64,000 nucleotides of DNA from Bog-756 sp963828385 (GTDB taxonomy: Bacteria; Actinomycetota; Acidimicrobiia; Acidimicrobiales; RAAP-2): positions 1,674,001 to 1,738,000 of the forward strand of contig CAWHEF010000002.1 in assembly GCA_963828385.1 (NCBI GenBank), given 5' to 3'. The notes beneath the pieces were generated by a model. The model saw only the letters and a list, made by a program, of their open reading frames with translations, was not told where the DNA came from and ran no database searches. Shown piece by piece: positions 52,130 to 60,228 of this stretch (positions are counted from its first letter, which is position 1; the number at the start of each line of letters is the position of its first letter). Both the position numbers and the translations under genes were made by a program.

Positions 52130-52507
52130 GCCGGGAAGCCGTTGCGCCGAGCGGCCCATGTCGTCATCGGCCGCACCATGTTCGCTCGTCGGCCGACGTG
52201 CGGCCGCACCCGTTGACCGGCACCATTCGAGGTAAGAGATGACATCAGCCGGAAGGGGGCTGGCGTCGGCGGCGCCGTACGCGGTCACCATCCGGAAGGC
52301 CCACAATCTGCTGTCCGGAAGAGGGAGGTACGGCGGGCGCCTCCACCAACCGGGCACCGCCAAGCGGCGGACGGCGCCCAGCCCGGCCCACCACAGGTCC
52401 GGACGGGCCGCCACCGCTTTGAGCGTCCCCCGACCCAGCTCGACCCGGATCGGGCCTCCGGAAGATCGCCGTGCTCGGGCCGGCGGCATCGGTGCGGACG
52501 TGCTCAC
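52127..52507 (-). CDS. Conserved actinobacterial hypothetical protein
   Basis: A 126-residue protein with a conserved Trp/Pro-rich centre: RPDLWWAGLGAVRRLAVPGWW, RRPPYLPLPDSRLWAFRMVTAYG and a terminal ISYLEWCRSTG. These blocks recur in uncharacterised actinobacterial proteins. The GTG at 52507 overlaps the stop of the ROK kinase gene (GTGA), so the two are coupled. Function is unknown. Confidence 0.72.
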   Translation of the reverse strand: MSTSAPMPPARARRSSGGPIRVELGRGTLKAVAARPDLWWAGLGAVRRLAVPGWWRRPPYLPLPDSRLWAFRMVTAYGAADASPLPADVISYLEWCRSTGAAARRPTSEHGAADDDMGRSAQRLPG

Positions 52508-53391
52508 CGGGGCCCCGGAGCCGGCTCGGGGGGCCGGCCGACCCCTTCGGCCAGCAGGGCGGCACCGAGAAGTGGACCGTCGACGCCCAGTCCGGCGGGA
52601 AGGATGTGGGTGGTGCGGGAGAACTCCAGACCTGCCCGCTCACCGATCTCCTCCTGGGCAGCCGAGAAGAACACCTCCCCGTAGCCGAGGGCCACCGATC
52701 CGGCCACCACCGCCAGACTGAGGTCGAGCAGGTTGGCGACCGACGCCACCGCCCGACCCACGAGCACACCCGTCCGGTGCCGCACCTTCTCCGGCGCATC
52801 GGCCGCCGGGCCACCGGTCGCCGCTTCGATGGCGAGTCCGGAAGCCTCGGCCTCGAGGCAACCACGGCCACCGCACGCGCACCTGCGCCCTTCGGGCTCT
52901 ACGACGACGTGCCCGATGTGACCGGCGTTTCCAGAGGCACCGTCGAGCAGCCGGCCGTCGAGCACGATCCCGCCGCCGATACCGGTCGACACCACCATGG
53001 CCAGGTAGTCCTTGCGACCAGCGGCCGCCCCGAGCCACCCTTCGGCGAGGGCGAGGGCTTTGGCGTCGTTGTCCACGGCGACAGGGATCCCGACCATGTC
53101 GCTCAACCGGCGGCGGAGGGGGAAGGCGCGCCAGCCGGGGATGTTGAGAGGAGAGACAGTCCTCCCTCCCCGCTCCATCGGACCTCCGCATCCCACACCG
53201 CAGCGCACGGGCCGGATCCCCGCGCTGCCGGCGTCGACGAGCACGCGGTCGATGAGCGACGACAGGGCGGTGAAGACGGTCTCGGGCTCCGACGATCGCG
53301 GGGTCGGCGTGCGACCGGCGGCGACGATGGCACCGCCGCCATCGACCACGCCCACGGCCAGCTTCGTCCCGCCGATGTCCACGGCCAGCAC
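52504..53391 (-). CDS. ROK family sugar kinase (probable glucokinase)
   Basis: ATP-dependent sugar kinase. The ATP-site start VLAVDIGGTKLAVGVVDGGG, VDNDAKALALAEGWLG and the ROK zinc motif CACGGRGCLEAEASG are present, with no N-terminal helix-turn-helix, so it is a kinase rather than a repressor. The GTG at 53391 has GAGGG 5 bases upstream and gives 295 residues; the longer frame is repeat-derived. Glucokinase is likely, but substrate is inferred. Confidence 0.9.
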   Translation of the reverse strand: MLAVDIGGTKLAVGVVDGGGAIVAAGRTPTPRSSEPETVFTALSSLIDRVLVDAGSAGIRPVRCGVGCGGPMERGGRTVSPLNIPGWRAFPLRRRLSDMVGIPVAVDNDAKALALAEGWLGAAAGRKDYLAMVVSTGIGGGIVLDGRLLDGASGNAGHIGHVVVEPEGRRCACGGRGCLEAEASGLAIEAATGGPAADAPEKVRHRTGVLVGRAVASVANLLDLSLAVVAGSVALGYGEVFFSAAQEEIGERAGLEFSRTTHILPAGLGVDGPLLGAALLAEGVGRPPEPAPGPR

Positions 53392-53400
53392 GGTGCCCTC

Positions 53401-53452
53401 GTCATGGGGCCCGTCCTGGTCATGGGACCCGTCCTCGTCAGGGGGCCCGGGG
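53401..53452 (-). repeat. 18-bp tandem repeat upstream of the ROK gene
   Basis: GTCATGGGGCCCGTCCTG (53401), GTCATGGGACCCGTCCTC (53419) and a partial third unit (53437) lie just before the ROK start codon. Confidence 0.75.
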
Positions 53453-53516
53453 TGGTGACGGACGTGCCGTGGCCCGGACGCGCCGGCGCCGCCCAGACCG
53501 GGGCCCACTGGATCAG

Positions 53517-53897
53517 TCAGTCGTCGCGATGGAAGCGGCCGCGGATCCAATCCCGGGGATCGCGGGCCGAGTTCCCGTTGGTACGGCTCCGACTGTGCAG
53601 GGAGCGAGAGATGTCGTCGATGCCGGCCTTCCCCATACGCCGGGCATTGTTGGCGAAGACGACACCGGCCAAGAACATGACAACCACCCCGGCAAAGCCC
53701 AGCACCACTGACCTCGAGAAGGTGAGGAGCATGAAGACCAGGGCGGCGACGAAGACGAGGGACGACCACAGGCAGTAGCGGCCGGCATGCCGATAGACGG
53801 TTTCCGACCTGACGCGCTCGGCGAAGTCTGGATCCTCGTGATAGAGGGACTGTTCCAGTTCGTGCAGTATCCGCTGTTCGTGCTCAGAGAGCGGCAC
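53517..53897 (-). CDS. DUF3040 family membrane protein
   Basis: A 126-residue actinobacterial protein. The DUF3040 opening MPLSEHEQRILHELEQSLYHEDP is exact. Two membrane helices follow (about residues 44-62 and 66-84: LWSSLVFVAALVFMLL and VVLGFAGVVVMFLAGVVF). The C-terminus is basic. Function is unknown. The GTG at 53897 has a GAGGGG Shine-Dalgarno sequence. A TACAAT box on the minus strand at 54053-54048 could be a promoter element. Confidence 0.9.
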   Translation of the reverse strand: MPLSEHEQRILHELEQSLYHEDPDFAERVRSETVYRHAGRYCLWSSLVFVAALVFMLLTFSRSVVLGFAGVVVMFLAGVVFANNARRMGKAGIDDISRSLHSRSRTNGNSARDPRDWIRGRFHRDD

Positions 53898-54076
53898 CGG
53901 CTCGTCCCCTCCGTCCTCCGTCGGGCCGTTGGAGGCTCGACGCCCTCATCCTCGCGCAATCCCCCGTCACAGTCACCGCACTAGCTCATCGAACTCCCGA
54001 TCAGGCGTACTGGTCTCATCGGATTTCATCGGACGTCTCCGGCGGCCATTGTACCGGTCGGGCTCTTGCCCATCAC

Positions 54077-55513
54077 CTATTCCGATGCGGGGTTTTGGTT
54101 GCTCGGACCCCACTGGGCCGCCCCCCTCCGGCGAACGTCGAGCCCGTCCGGCCCCACCAGCGAAGCCGGTCCCACCGAGGCTCCCCCGTAGCGGGCCCGG
54201 ATGGCATCGACCGCAGCGGTGACCGCCTGCCACGACTCCTGGAGGCGCGCCGCCTCGGCACCGCCCCCGGTCGGGCGATGGTCGATCGTCCCGACACCAC
54301 TCCCCGCCCGGACCGGGATGCCTCGCACGGTCTCGTCACCAGGCGCGTCGGCGGCGTTCGGGCTCTCGAAGGTGGAACCGCCCAGGTCGAATGCCAACTG
54401 CTGGCCGATCCCGGGTGCACCAAGCCCGCTCAATGACACTCCGAGCAGTCGCACGCCCCGGTCAAGGTAGACCGAGTCGAGCAGGGCGGTCGCCACGGCA
54501 GCGATCGCCGGGGTGGTGTCGATGGGACGGTTCATGGAGTGTGACCTGGTGAGCGTCGTGAAGTCGCCGAACCGGAGCTTGACGGTCACCGTCCTGGCGG
54601 CCAGCACTTCCCGTCGCAGAATGGCCGCCGAAGCGTCGACCATCCCGACCAGCTTTCGCCGGAGCTCGGCGCCGTCCCAGAGGTCGGTGCGAAAGGTCTC
54701 CTCGTGGCCGATCGACTTGGCCTCACGCTCCGGCACCACCGGCCGCTCGTCCTCCGCCCGGGCCAGGGCCTCGAGATGGGCGGCGTGGCTAGGGCCCACG
54801 TAGCGGCTGAGCGAACCCGGCGGAAGCTCGACGATGTCGCCGACGGTGACGACGCCGAGCTCCGAGAGCCGGCGTTCGGTCACCGGTCCCACACCCCAGA
54901 GTGCCCGGACGGGGAGAGGATGGAGGAAAGCCAGCTCCTCGCCGGGTGAGACGACCACCACCCCGGCCCCGGGGCGGATCTCCGTCCGGGTCGCCGCCGG
55001 CTTCGCCGCCTTGGAGGCCAGCTTGGCGATGAACTTGGACCGACCCACTCCCACCGAGCAGGTCAAGCACAGCTCATGGGCGACACGCTCTCGGATGAAG
55101 CGGGCAACAGCGCCGCCGTCCGGCCACGGGTGACCGGCGCCGACCGCCCCGGTCACGTCGACGAACGCCTCGTCGAGGGAGATGCCCTCGACGAGGGGCG
55201 TCACCGATTGGAGGACGGCGTGGAGCTTCGAGCTCTCCTCGGAGTACCGCTCGTAACGACCGGCGACGAAGACGGCGCCGGGGCACAGTCGCCGGGCGAC
55301 GGCAGACGGCATCGCCGAATGGACCCCGTAACGTCGCGCCTCGTAGGTGCAGGCGGCGACCACGCCCCGGGCACCGTCTCCTCCTACGATGACCGGGAGT
55401 CCCGCGAGCCGGGGGTCGTCGAGCACCTCGACCGAGGCGAAGAACGCGTCCATGTCCACGTGGAGGATGACCCGCCACCGGTCACCCCCGTCGTTTCCTG
55501 CGTCATCCGCCAA
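54077..55513 (-). CDS. dinB: DNA polymerase IV (Y-family)
   Basis: Translesion polymerase. ILHVDMDAFFASVE and SLDEAFVDVTG hold the catalytic acidic residues, and SVGVGRSKFIAKLASKAAKP with VRALWGVGPVTERRLSELGV are the family's nucleotide and helix-hairpin-helix regions. 478 residues. The TTG at 55513 is supported by GGAGG 7 bases upstream; no ATG or GTG precedes the catalytic motif. It overlaps the PIG-L gene end. No clear SOS box is seen upstream. Confidence 0.93.
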   Translation of the reverse strand: MADDAGNDGGDRWRVILHVDMDAFFASVEVLDDPRLAGLPVIVGGDGARGVVAACTYEARRYGVHSAMPSAVARRLCPGAVFVAGRYERYSEESSKLHAVLQSVTPLVEGISLDEAFVDVTGAVGAGHPWPDGGAVARFIRERVAHELCLTCSVGVGRSKFIAKLASKAAKPAATRTEIRPGAGVVVVSPGEELAFLHPLPVRALWGVGPVTERRLSELGVVTVGDIVELPPGSLSRYVGPSHAAHLEALARAEDERPVVPEREAKSIGHEETFRTDLWDGAELRRKLVGMVDASAAILRREVLAARTVTVKLRFGDFTTLTRSHSMNRPIDTTPAIAAVATALLDSVYLDRGVRLLGVSLSGLGAPGIGQQLAFDLGGSTFESPNAADAPGDETVRGIPVRAGSGVGTIDHRPTGGGAEAARLQESWQAVTAAVDAIRARYGGASVGPASLVGPDGLDVRRRGAAQWGPSNQNPASE

Positions 55514-56213
55514 TTCGCAGCCTCCGGAAGCCCTCGGCGAACGGCACGCCGGCCTCCGCCCCCGCGTCCTCCGCGTTCAGGCGCACCGCGGTGGCGGCCC
55601 ACTCCCCACCATCGGGGAACTGGCTCCGGTGACAACCCACGGCCTCCCCCTTGACGTCGACGGTTTTGGTGATGTCCACCCAGACGTCAGGTTCGAGCGT
55701 GCCCGAGAGCAGCACGGTCGACACCTGGTGGGCAGGCCCTGCGTCCGGGAAGTAGTGGGGCAACGCCGCAGCAGGTGACACTGCGTCGAGCACGGCCATG
55801 CCCGTGACCCGGTGGTCACGATGGTTGAAATACTCCTGGCCGAAGAAGACGGCGGTCGGATCCGGACACAAGACCACTTCGGGCCGGAGCCGCCGGACCG
55901 CCGCCACCAACGTCTGCCGGAAGCCGGGTTCGTCGCTCAGCTCCCCGTCGGGGTAGTTGAGCCATTCGTGACCGGCCAATCCGAGCACGGCACCGGCTTC
56001 TCGCGCCTCGTGAGCGCGGGTCTCGGCGAGATCGGCAGGATCGATCCCACCATCGGGCGACCCCTTTCCTCCGTCTGTGCACAGGATGACGCGCACGTCA
56101 CACCCCCGGGACGCCCACGCAGCGAGGGTGCCTCCGCAGGACACGTCAGGGTCGTCGGGGTGGGCGTAGATGGCCAGTGCCCGGGCCGGCACCTCGGTGA
56201 CCAGCTCGGCCAT
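55503..56213 (-). CDS. PIG-L family deacetylase
   Basis: LmbE/PIG-L zinc deacetylase of 236 residues. The zinc-site motif AIYAHPDDPDVSCGGTLA is at the N-terminus and the third ligand lies in FNHRDHRVTG. The family includes mycothiol enzymes MshB and Mca, and GlcNAc-PI deacetylases; substrate cannot be told from sequence. The ATG at 56213 has GGAGGG 6 bases upstream. It sits between nrdR and dinB on the same strand. Confidence 0.88.
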   Translation of the reverse strand: MAELVTEVPARALAIYAHPDDPDVSCGGTLAAWASRGCDVRVILCTDGGKGSPDGGIDPADLAETRAHEAREAGAVLGLAGHEWLNYPDGELSDEPGFRQTLVAAVRRLRPEVVLCPDPTAVFFGQEYFNHRDHRVTGMAVLDAVSPAAALPHYFPDAGPAHQVSTVLLSGTLEPDVWVDITKTVDVKGEAVGCHRSQFPDGGEWAATAVRLNAEDAGAEAGVPFAEGFRRLRIGG

Positions 56214-56216
56214 CGC

Positions 56217-56741
56217 CTACCCTCCGGGCTTCGGTGCCGTGGCCTGTTTCGGTGCCGTGGCCTGTTTCGGTGCCGTGGCCTGTTTCGGTGCCGTGGCCTT
56301 GGTCAGCAGGCCGACCTCGCGTCGGAAGTCGTCCACCCCCTCGAACCCCTTGTAGACGCTGGCGAACCGGAGGTATGCGACCTCGTCGGCGTGCCTCAGG
56401 CGATCGAGCACGGCCAGCCCGACCTGCTCGCTCGTCGCCTCCCCCCCGTCACCTCGCAATTGATCCTCCACCTCCCGGGTGATCGTCTCGAGCTGACCCT
56501 CGGAGACCGGTCGGTTCTTGGTGGCGGCTCGCAGCCCGTCGATCACCTTGCCGGCGTCGAAGGGTTGGCGGACACCGGAGCGCTTGATCACCATGAGCGG
56601 CACTTCCTCCACCCGCTCGAACGTGGTGAACCGTTGCCCGCATCGTCGGCAGTGCCGACGGCGCCTGATCGCCGCCCCTTCGTCGGCCAGCCGAGAGTCC
56701 ACCACCCGGTCGTCGTCGGCCAAGCACCAAGGACACCTCAC
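56217..56741 (-). CDS. nrdR: Ribonucleotide reductase regulator NrdR
   Basis: ATP/dATP-sensing repressor of ribonucleotide reductase genes. The N-terminal zinc ribbon has CPWC and CRRCG, then the ATP-cone domain (VIKRSGVRQPFDAGKVIDGL and on to VAYLRFASVYKGFEGVDDF). The core ends near residue 150. A C-terminal tail of four ATAPKQ units follows, which is not part of NrdR elsewhere. The GTG at 56741 has TAGCCT 6 bases upstream (leaderless spacing). It is close to lexA, as in other actinobacteria. Confidence 0.93.
   Translation of the reverse strand: MRCPWCLADDDRVVDSRLADEGAAIRRRRHCRRCGQRFTTFERVEEVPLMVIKRSGVRQPFDAGKVIDGLRAATKNRPVSEGQLETITREVEDQLRGDGGEATSEQVGLAVLDRLRHADEVAYLRFASVYKGFEGVDDFRREVGLLTKATAPKQATAPKQATAPKQATAPKPGG
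56230..56298 (-). repeat. 18-bp tandem repeat at the nrdR 3' end
   Basis: TTCGGTGCCGTGGCCTGT is repeated from 56230, 56248, 56266 and 56284 (3.8 copies), encoding ATAPKQ units. Confidence 0.9.
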
Positions 56742-56747
56742 CCCATG

Positions 56748-56753
56748 AGGCTA
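56748..56753 (-). promoter_or_regulatory. Putative -10 box, leaderless nrdR
   Basis: TAGCCT on the minus strand lies 6 bases before the GTG at 56741. Confidence 0.45.
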
Positions 56754-56857
56754 CTTCCGGCCAGGTCGCTGCTCGCCGGCCTCCGACGTCGCCCCTGCCA
56801 CGGGGTCCCCATTACGGCCGGCCCGTTCGCTGCTGCCGGCAGGCTACGCGTCGTCCC

Positions 56858-57331
56858 CTACGGCACCGTGATGCGTTCACCGGGTCGCACCGAATCGGAG
56901 CCGACCTGAGCGGCAAGCCTCGTGACAAGCGGCCGGGGATCCGCCGTCGGGTCTATCCGCTCGGCGATCGACCAGAGCGAGTCGCCCGGTCGGACGACGT
57001 AGGAGTCCGGATGCCCGGTCCCCGCCAGGGCGGAACCGGCGGGGTGGGAGTCGCCACCGGTTCCGCCCAGCGGAAGAGCAAGCGCCATCAGGCACAGACA
57101 AAGGACGGCCAGAAAGGTCCGCCGGCGACGCACCACGGTGGGGACCCGGTGCCGTCGCACCGATCCGCCGACATTGTCAAGCCGGTCGGGACGCTCCGCC
57201 CGAACGACCCGACCGGCTCCGCCTTCGACGAGACGAAGACCAGGCCGAGGGCCCCATGGCGCGGGAGCTCCCATCCCGCCGGGAACAGCCGACGCCGTCG
57301 AGGACTCCGGTTCGAACCAGAGCGCACTCAC
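56858..57331 (-). CDS. LysM-domain membrane protein, probable SOS division inhibitor
   Basis: A 157-residue protein with a polar N-terminus, one membrane helix (about 71-88) and a C-terminal LysM domain (SYVVRPGDSLWSIAERID and VRPGERITVP, about 110-156) that would face peptidoglycan. Divergent LysM/membrane genes next to lexA are known as SOS cell-division suppressors (YneA in Bacillus, Rv2719c/ChiZ in mycobacteria). Three SOS-like boxes lie in the shared upstream region. The division-inhibitor role is inferred from position and architecture. The GTG at 57331 is the best start seen. Confidence 0.78.
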   Translation of the reverse strand: MSALWFEPESSTASAVPGGMGAPAPWGPRPGLRLVEGGAGRVVRAERPDRLDNVGGSVRRHRVPTVVRRRRTFLAVLCLCLMALALPLGGTGGDSHPAGSALAGTGHPDSYVVRPGDSLWSIAERIDPTADPRPLVTRLAAQVGSDSVRPGERITVP

Positions 57332-57442
57332 CGTTCACCACGCTCCGAGCGCGGGCCTCGGGCCACCGGATCCCGGGGCGCAGACCGCCGGAGAGAGCTC
57401 CGTGAGACCGAACTTGTGTTCGCCATGGCTGCATCACACCAC

Positions 57443-57454
57443 GAACACCTGTTC
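57443..57454. promoter_or_regulatory. SOS box (LexA site) 1
   Basis: GAACACCTGTTC matches the Gram-positive LexA consensus GAAC-N4-GTTC exactly. It lies between the divergent LysM and lexA genes. Confidence 0.75.
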
Positions 57455-57472
57455 GGTGTCAAGCAGATCTTC

Positions 57473-57484
57473 GAACGGATGTTT
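57473..57484. promoter_or_regulatory. SOS box-like site 2
   Basis: GAACGGATGTTT matches the consensus at 7 of 8 fixed positions, 30 bases from site 1. Confidence 0.5.
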
Positions 57485-57516
57485 GCCTTTTCGACGCTCC
57501 GGGGGTACGGTTTTAC

Positions 57517-57528
57517 AAACAGGTGTTC
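57517..57528. promoter_or_regulatory. SOS box-like site 3
   Basis: AAACAGGTGTTC matches the consensus at 7 of 8 fixed positions, 62 bases before the lexA ATG and thus near its promoter. Confidence 0.55.
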
Positions 57529-57590
57529 CCCGCCGGCGGCCCTTGGCCGGCCGGGGACACAACGGACGACCCCGACCACGAGGAGGCCAC

Positions 57591-58220
57591 ATGGCCCTGG
57601 TTCTGAGCGCCAAGCGGAAGCAGATCCTCGACTGCATCTCCGAGTCGGTCAAAGGGCGCGGATACCCACCCTCGGTCCGGGAGATCGGCGAGTCGGTCGG
57701 CCTGACGTCCTCGTCCACGGTCCACGCCCATCTCGCCGTCCTGCAACGCGAGGGCTACCTCCGCCGGGACCCGACCAAGCCCCGCGCCATCGAGGTCTGC
57801 TACGACCCGTCTTCGAAGGTCATCGCCGACAGCAGGCCGATCCGGCACGTGCCGCTCGTCGGCGACGTTGCCGCCGGTACCGGCGTCCTCGCCCAGGAGA
57901 ACGTGGAGGAGCTCTACCCCCTGCCGGAGGACTTCACCGGATCCGGCACCCTGTTCATGGTGCGCGTCCGCGGCGATTCCATGATCGATGCCGGGATCCT
58001 CGACGGAGACTGCGTCGTCGTGCGCCAGCAGCCCGACGCAGACGACGGTGACATCGTCGTCGCCGGGATTCCCGGTGATGAGGCGACGGTGAAGCGCATC
58101 AGCCGCCGGTCCGGCCGGGTCGTGCTGTCGCCTGCCAACGAGCGGCTCTCGCCCATCGAGCTCGGTCCGGACGAGGTGGCCGTCTACGGCAAGGTCGTCA
58201 CCGTCCTCCGCCGGCTCTGA
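57591..58220 (+). CDS. lexA: LexA repressor
   Basis: SOS master repressor. The winged helix-turn-helix (PPSVREIGESVGLTSSSTVH, about 26-45) binds the GAAC-N4-GTTC sites seen upstream. The self-cleavage site is Ala95-Gly96 in GDVAAGTGV, and the catalytic pair is Ser130 (RGDSM) and Lys168 (ATVKR). 209 residues. The ATG at 57591 has an AGGAGG Shine-Dalgarno. Autoregulation and control of the divergent LysM gene are inferred from the boxes. Confidence 0.97.
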   Translation: MALVLSAKRKQILDCISESVKGRGYPPSVREIGESVGLTSSSTVHAHLAVLQREGYLRRDPTKPRAIEVCYDPSSKVIADSRPIRHVPLVGDVAAGTGVLAQENVEELYPLPEDFTGSGTLFMVRVRGDSMIDAGILDGDCVVVRQQPDADDGDIVVAGIPGDEATVKRISRRSGRVVLSPANERLSPIELGPDEVAVYGKVVTVLRRL

Positions 58221-58256
58221 TCGCTCCGCTCGGCACGAACGGTCCGCCAGGAACAC

Positions 58257-58277
58257 AACCCGCCACGAAGGTGGGTT
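58257..58277. terminator. Possible hairpin terminator between lexA and dapE
   Basis: AACCCGCC (58257-58264) pairs with GGTGGGTT (58270-58277), with one G-T pair and a 5-base loop, between convergent genes. There is no T-tract. Confidence 0.4.
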
Positions 58278-58290
58278 CCCGACGCTGCGG

Positions 58291-59392
58291 TCAGGACAGC
58301 AGCCCGGTCAACATCGCCGATGCCCTCTCCAGCTCGTCGATTCCGACGTGCTCGCCCGGGGTGTGGGCCAGCAACGGATCGCCGGGGCCGAAGTTGGCGG
58401 CGGGGACGCCGTGGGCCCAGCAGGTGGCGACGTCCGTCCAACCCTGCTTGGCCCGGGGTGCCACTTCGGTCACCTTCACCAGACGTCCCAATACCGGATG
58501 GTCGAGTGACGGGCGGCGCGCCGGGCGAGGCTTCCTCCACCTCCCACCGGTCCCCGGGCTCGAACCCGTCGGGGGCCAGCAGGTGGCGAAGGACGTCCTC
58601 GGCCTGTTCGCCGCTTCGGTCGGGTGCGAACCGGTGGTTTACGGCAACCGAGGCGGAGTCGGGGACGACGTTTCGGGCCACGCCCCCCGACACCTCCACC
58701 GCCTGGACCTGCTCGGCATACTCACACCCGTCGATGACGACGCGCCGGCTCTCGTACCCGGCGCAGGCACCGAGGACCGGCGCCAGCCGATGGATGGCGT
58801 TTCGGCCCGCCGCCGGCCGGGCCGTGTGGGCGCGGCGACCGGCGAGATCGAGCCGCACCCGCATCGTGCCCTGGCATCCCGCCTCGACGGCGCAGCCGGT
58901 CGGCTCGCACAGGATTCCGGCATCGGCCGTGACCAGGTCTGGACGGTCGCGCCACAGCCGCCGGAGGCCGTTGTGACGCGGGGCGACCTCCTCACACACG
59001 TAGAAGCACCAGCTCACGTCCACGGCCGGCTCGGGCAACGACCCGGCCAGATGGAGCATGACGGCGAGTCCGCCCTTCATGTCGGCCGCTCCCACGCCGT
59101 AGAGGATCCCGTCCTCGACGCGGGGATCCTCGTTGCCGGCCACCGGCGGCACGGTGTCGAGATGGCCGGCCACGAGCACCCGGGTGGGGCGGCCCTGCTC
59201 CGTCCTCGCCACCACGTTGTCGCCCACCCGCTCGACCGACAGCCACGGGCAGAGGCGCAGGGCGCCCTCCACGGCATCGGCGACGAGCCCCTCGTCGTGG
59301 CTGACCGACGGGATGGCCACGAGCGCGGCGGCCAGGCCCAAGACGCCGTCGGGCATGTCCTCGACGAGGGCACCCGCATCTGTCTCGGTCAC
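58291..59392 (-). CDS. dapE: Succinyl-diaminopimelate desuccinylase, one frame break
   Basis: M20 zinc hydrolase releasing LL-DAP from its succinyl form. LVAGHLDTVPPV, GAADMKGGLAVML, FYVCEEVAPRHNG and NHRFAPDRSGEQA fit DapE. After ASPG the frame breaks (one extra base near 58511-58524) and resumes as RPSLDHPVLGRLVKVTEVAPR through AKQGWTDVATCWAHG and NFGPGDPLLAHTPGEHVG to the stop at 58291. The GTG at 59392 overlaps the dapD stop (GTGA). Full length would be about 366 residues. Confidence 0.92.
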
Positions 59393-60216
59393 GCCGACAC
59401 CCCGTGCTGGCGCAGCACGTCGTTCAGCCGCGCCTTGTCGTGGCGCTCGCCCCGGGTCAGTCGCTTCACCACCAGCACGCACGGCAGGTAGAACTCTCCA
59501 CCGGGGTACTCCCGGCGCCGTGACGCCTGGACCGCCACCGTCCAGGGCGGAACGTGTCCCCGACTCAGCTCGTCGCCGGTGTCGGCGTCGATCACCGGGA
59601 TCGACGGATTGAGAATGGTCCCTTCGCCGACAACCGCCCCGCATCCGACCCGGGCGCCCTGGGTCACCATGCACCGGCTGCCGATCATGACGTCGTCCTC
59701 GATGATCACCGGCGCCGCCTGTGGTGGCTCGAGCACCCCCCCGATGCCGACCCCGCCCGAAAGGTGCACGCGCTCCCCGATCTGGGCACACGATCCGACC
59801 GTCGCCCATGTGTCCACCATGGTGCCGGCCCCGACCCGGGCGCCGATGTTCACGTAGCTCGGCATGCAGATGACGCCCCGGTCGAGGAACGATCCCCACC
59901 GGGCCGAGGCTCCGGGCACGACCCGGACCCCGGAGGCGGCGTAGTCCCGCTTCAGGGGGAGCTTGTCGGCATACTCGAACGGTCCCACCTCGGTGGTCTG
60001 CATGGACCGCAGCCGGAACAACAGCAGGATGGCCTGCTTCAGCCACTCGTGGACCACGACCTCGTCCGTGGCGGGATCAACCTCGGCGACTCGGGCGGCG
60101 CCCGAGTCGAGCTGGTCGATCGCCTCCGTCACGACGGTCAGGGCTTCGGCGTCATCGGGCTCGAGTGACTCGGCGGTGCTCCACAACGCGTCGATCCGGG
60201 ACGGGAGATCTGCCAT
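59389..60216 (-). CDS. dapD: Tetrahydrodipicolinate N-succinyltransferase
   Basis: Succinylates tetrahydrodipicolinate in the DAP pathway. Hexapeptide (left-handed beta-helix) repeats run through SYVNIGARVGAGTMVDTWAT, IGERVHLSGGVGIGGVLEP and IIEDDVMIGSRCMVTQGARVG, with the DapD-specific LPLKRDYAASGVRVVPGASAR upstream. 275 residues. The ATG at 60216 has TAACGT 6 bases before it, although it may also be read from the operon. The stop overlaps dapE. Confidence 0.95.
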   Translation of the reverse strand: MADLPSRIDALWSTAESLEPDDAEALTVVTEAIDQLDSGAARVAEVDPATDEVVVHEWLKQAILLLFRLRSMQTTEVGPFEYADKLPLKRDYAASGVRVVPGASARWGSFLDRGVICMPSYVNIGARVGAGTMVDTWATVGSCAQIGERVHLSGGVGIGGVLEPPQAAPVIIEDDVMIGSRCMVTQGARVGCGAVVGEGTILNPSIPVIDADTGDELSRGHVPPWTVAVQASRRREYPGGEFYLPCVLVVKRLTRGERHDKARLNDVLRQHGVSA

Positions 60217-60222
60217 TGGCGA

Positions 60223-60228
60223 ACGTTA
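60223..60228 (-). promoter_or_regulatory. Putative -10 box, dapD
   Basis: TAACGT on the minus strand lies 6 bases before the dapD ATG. It would be an internal promoter of the operon. Confidence 0.3.
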
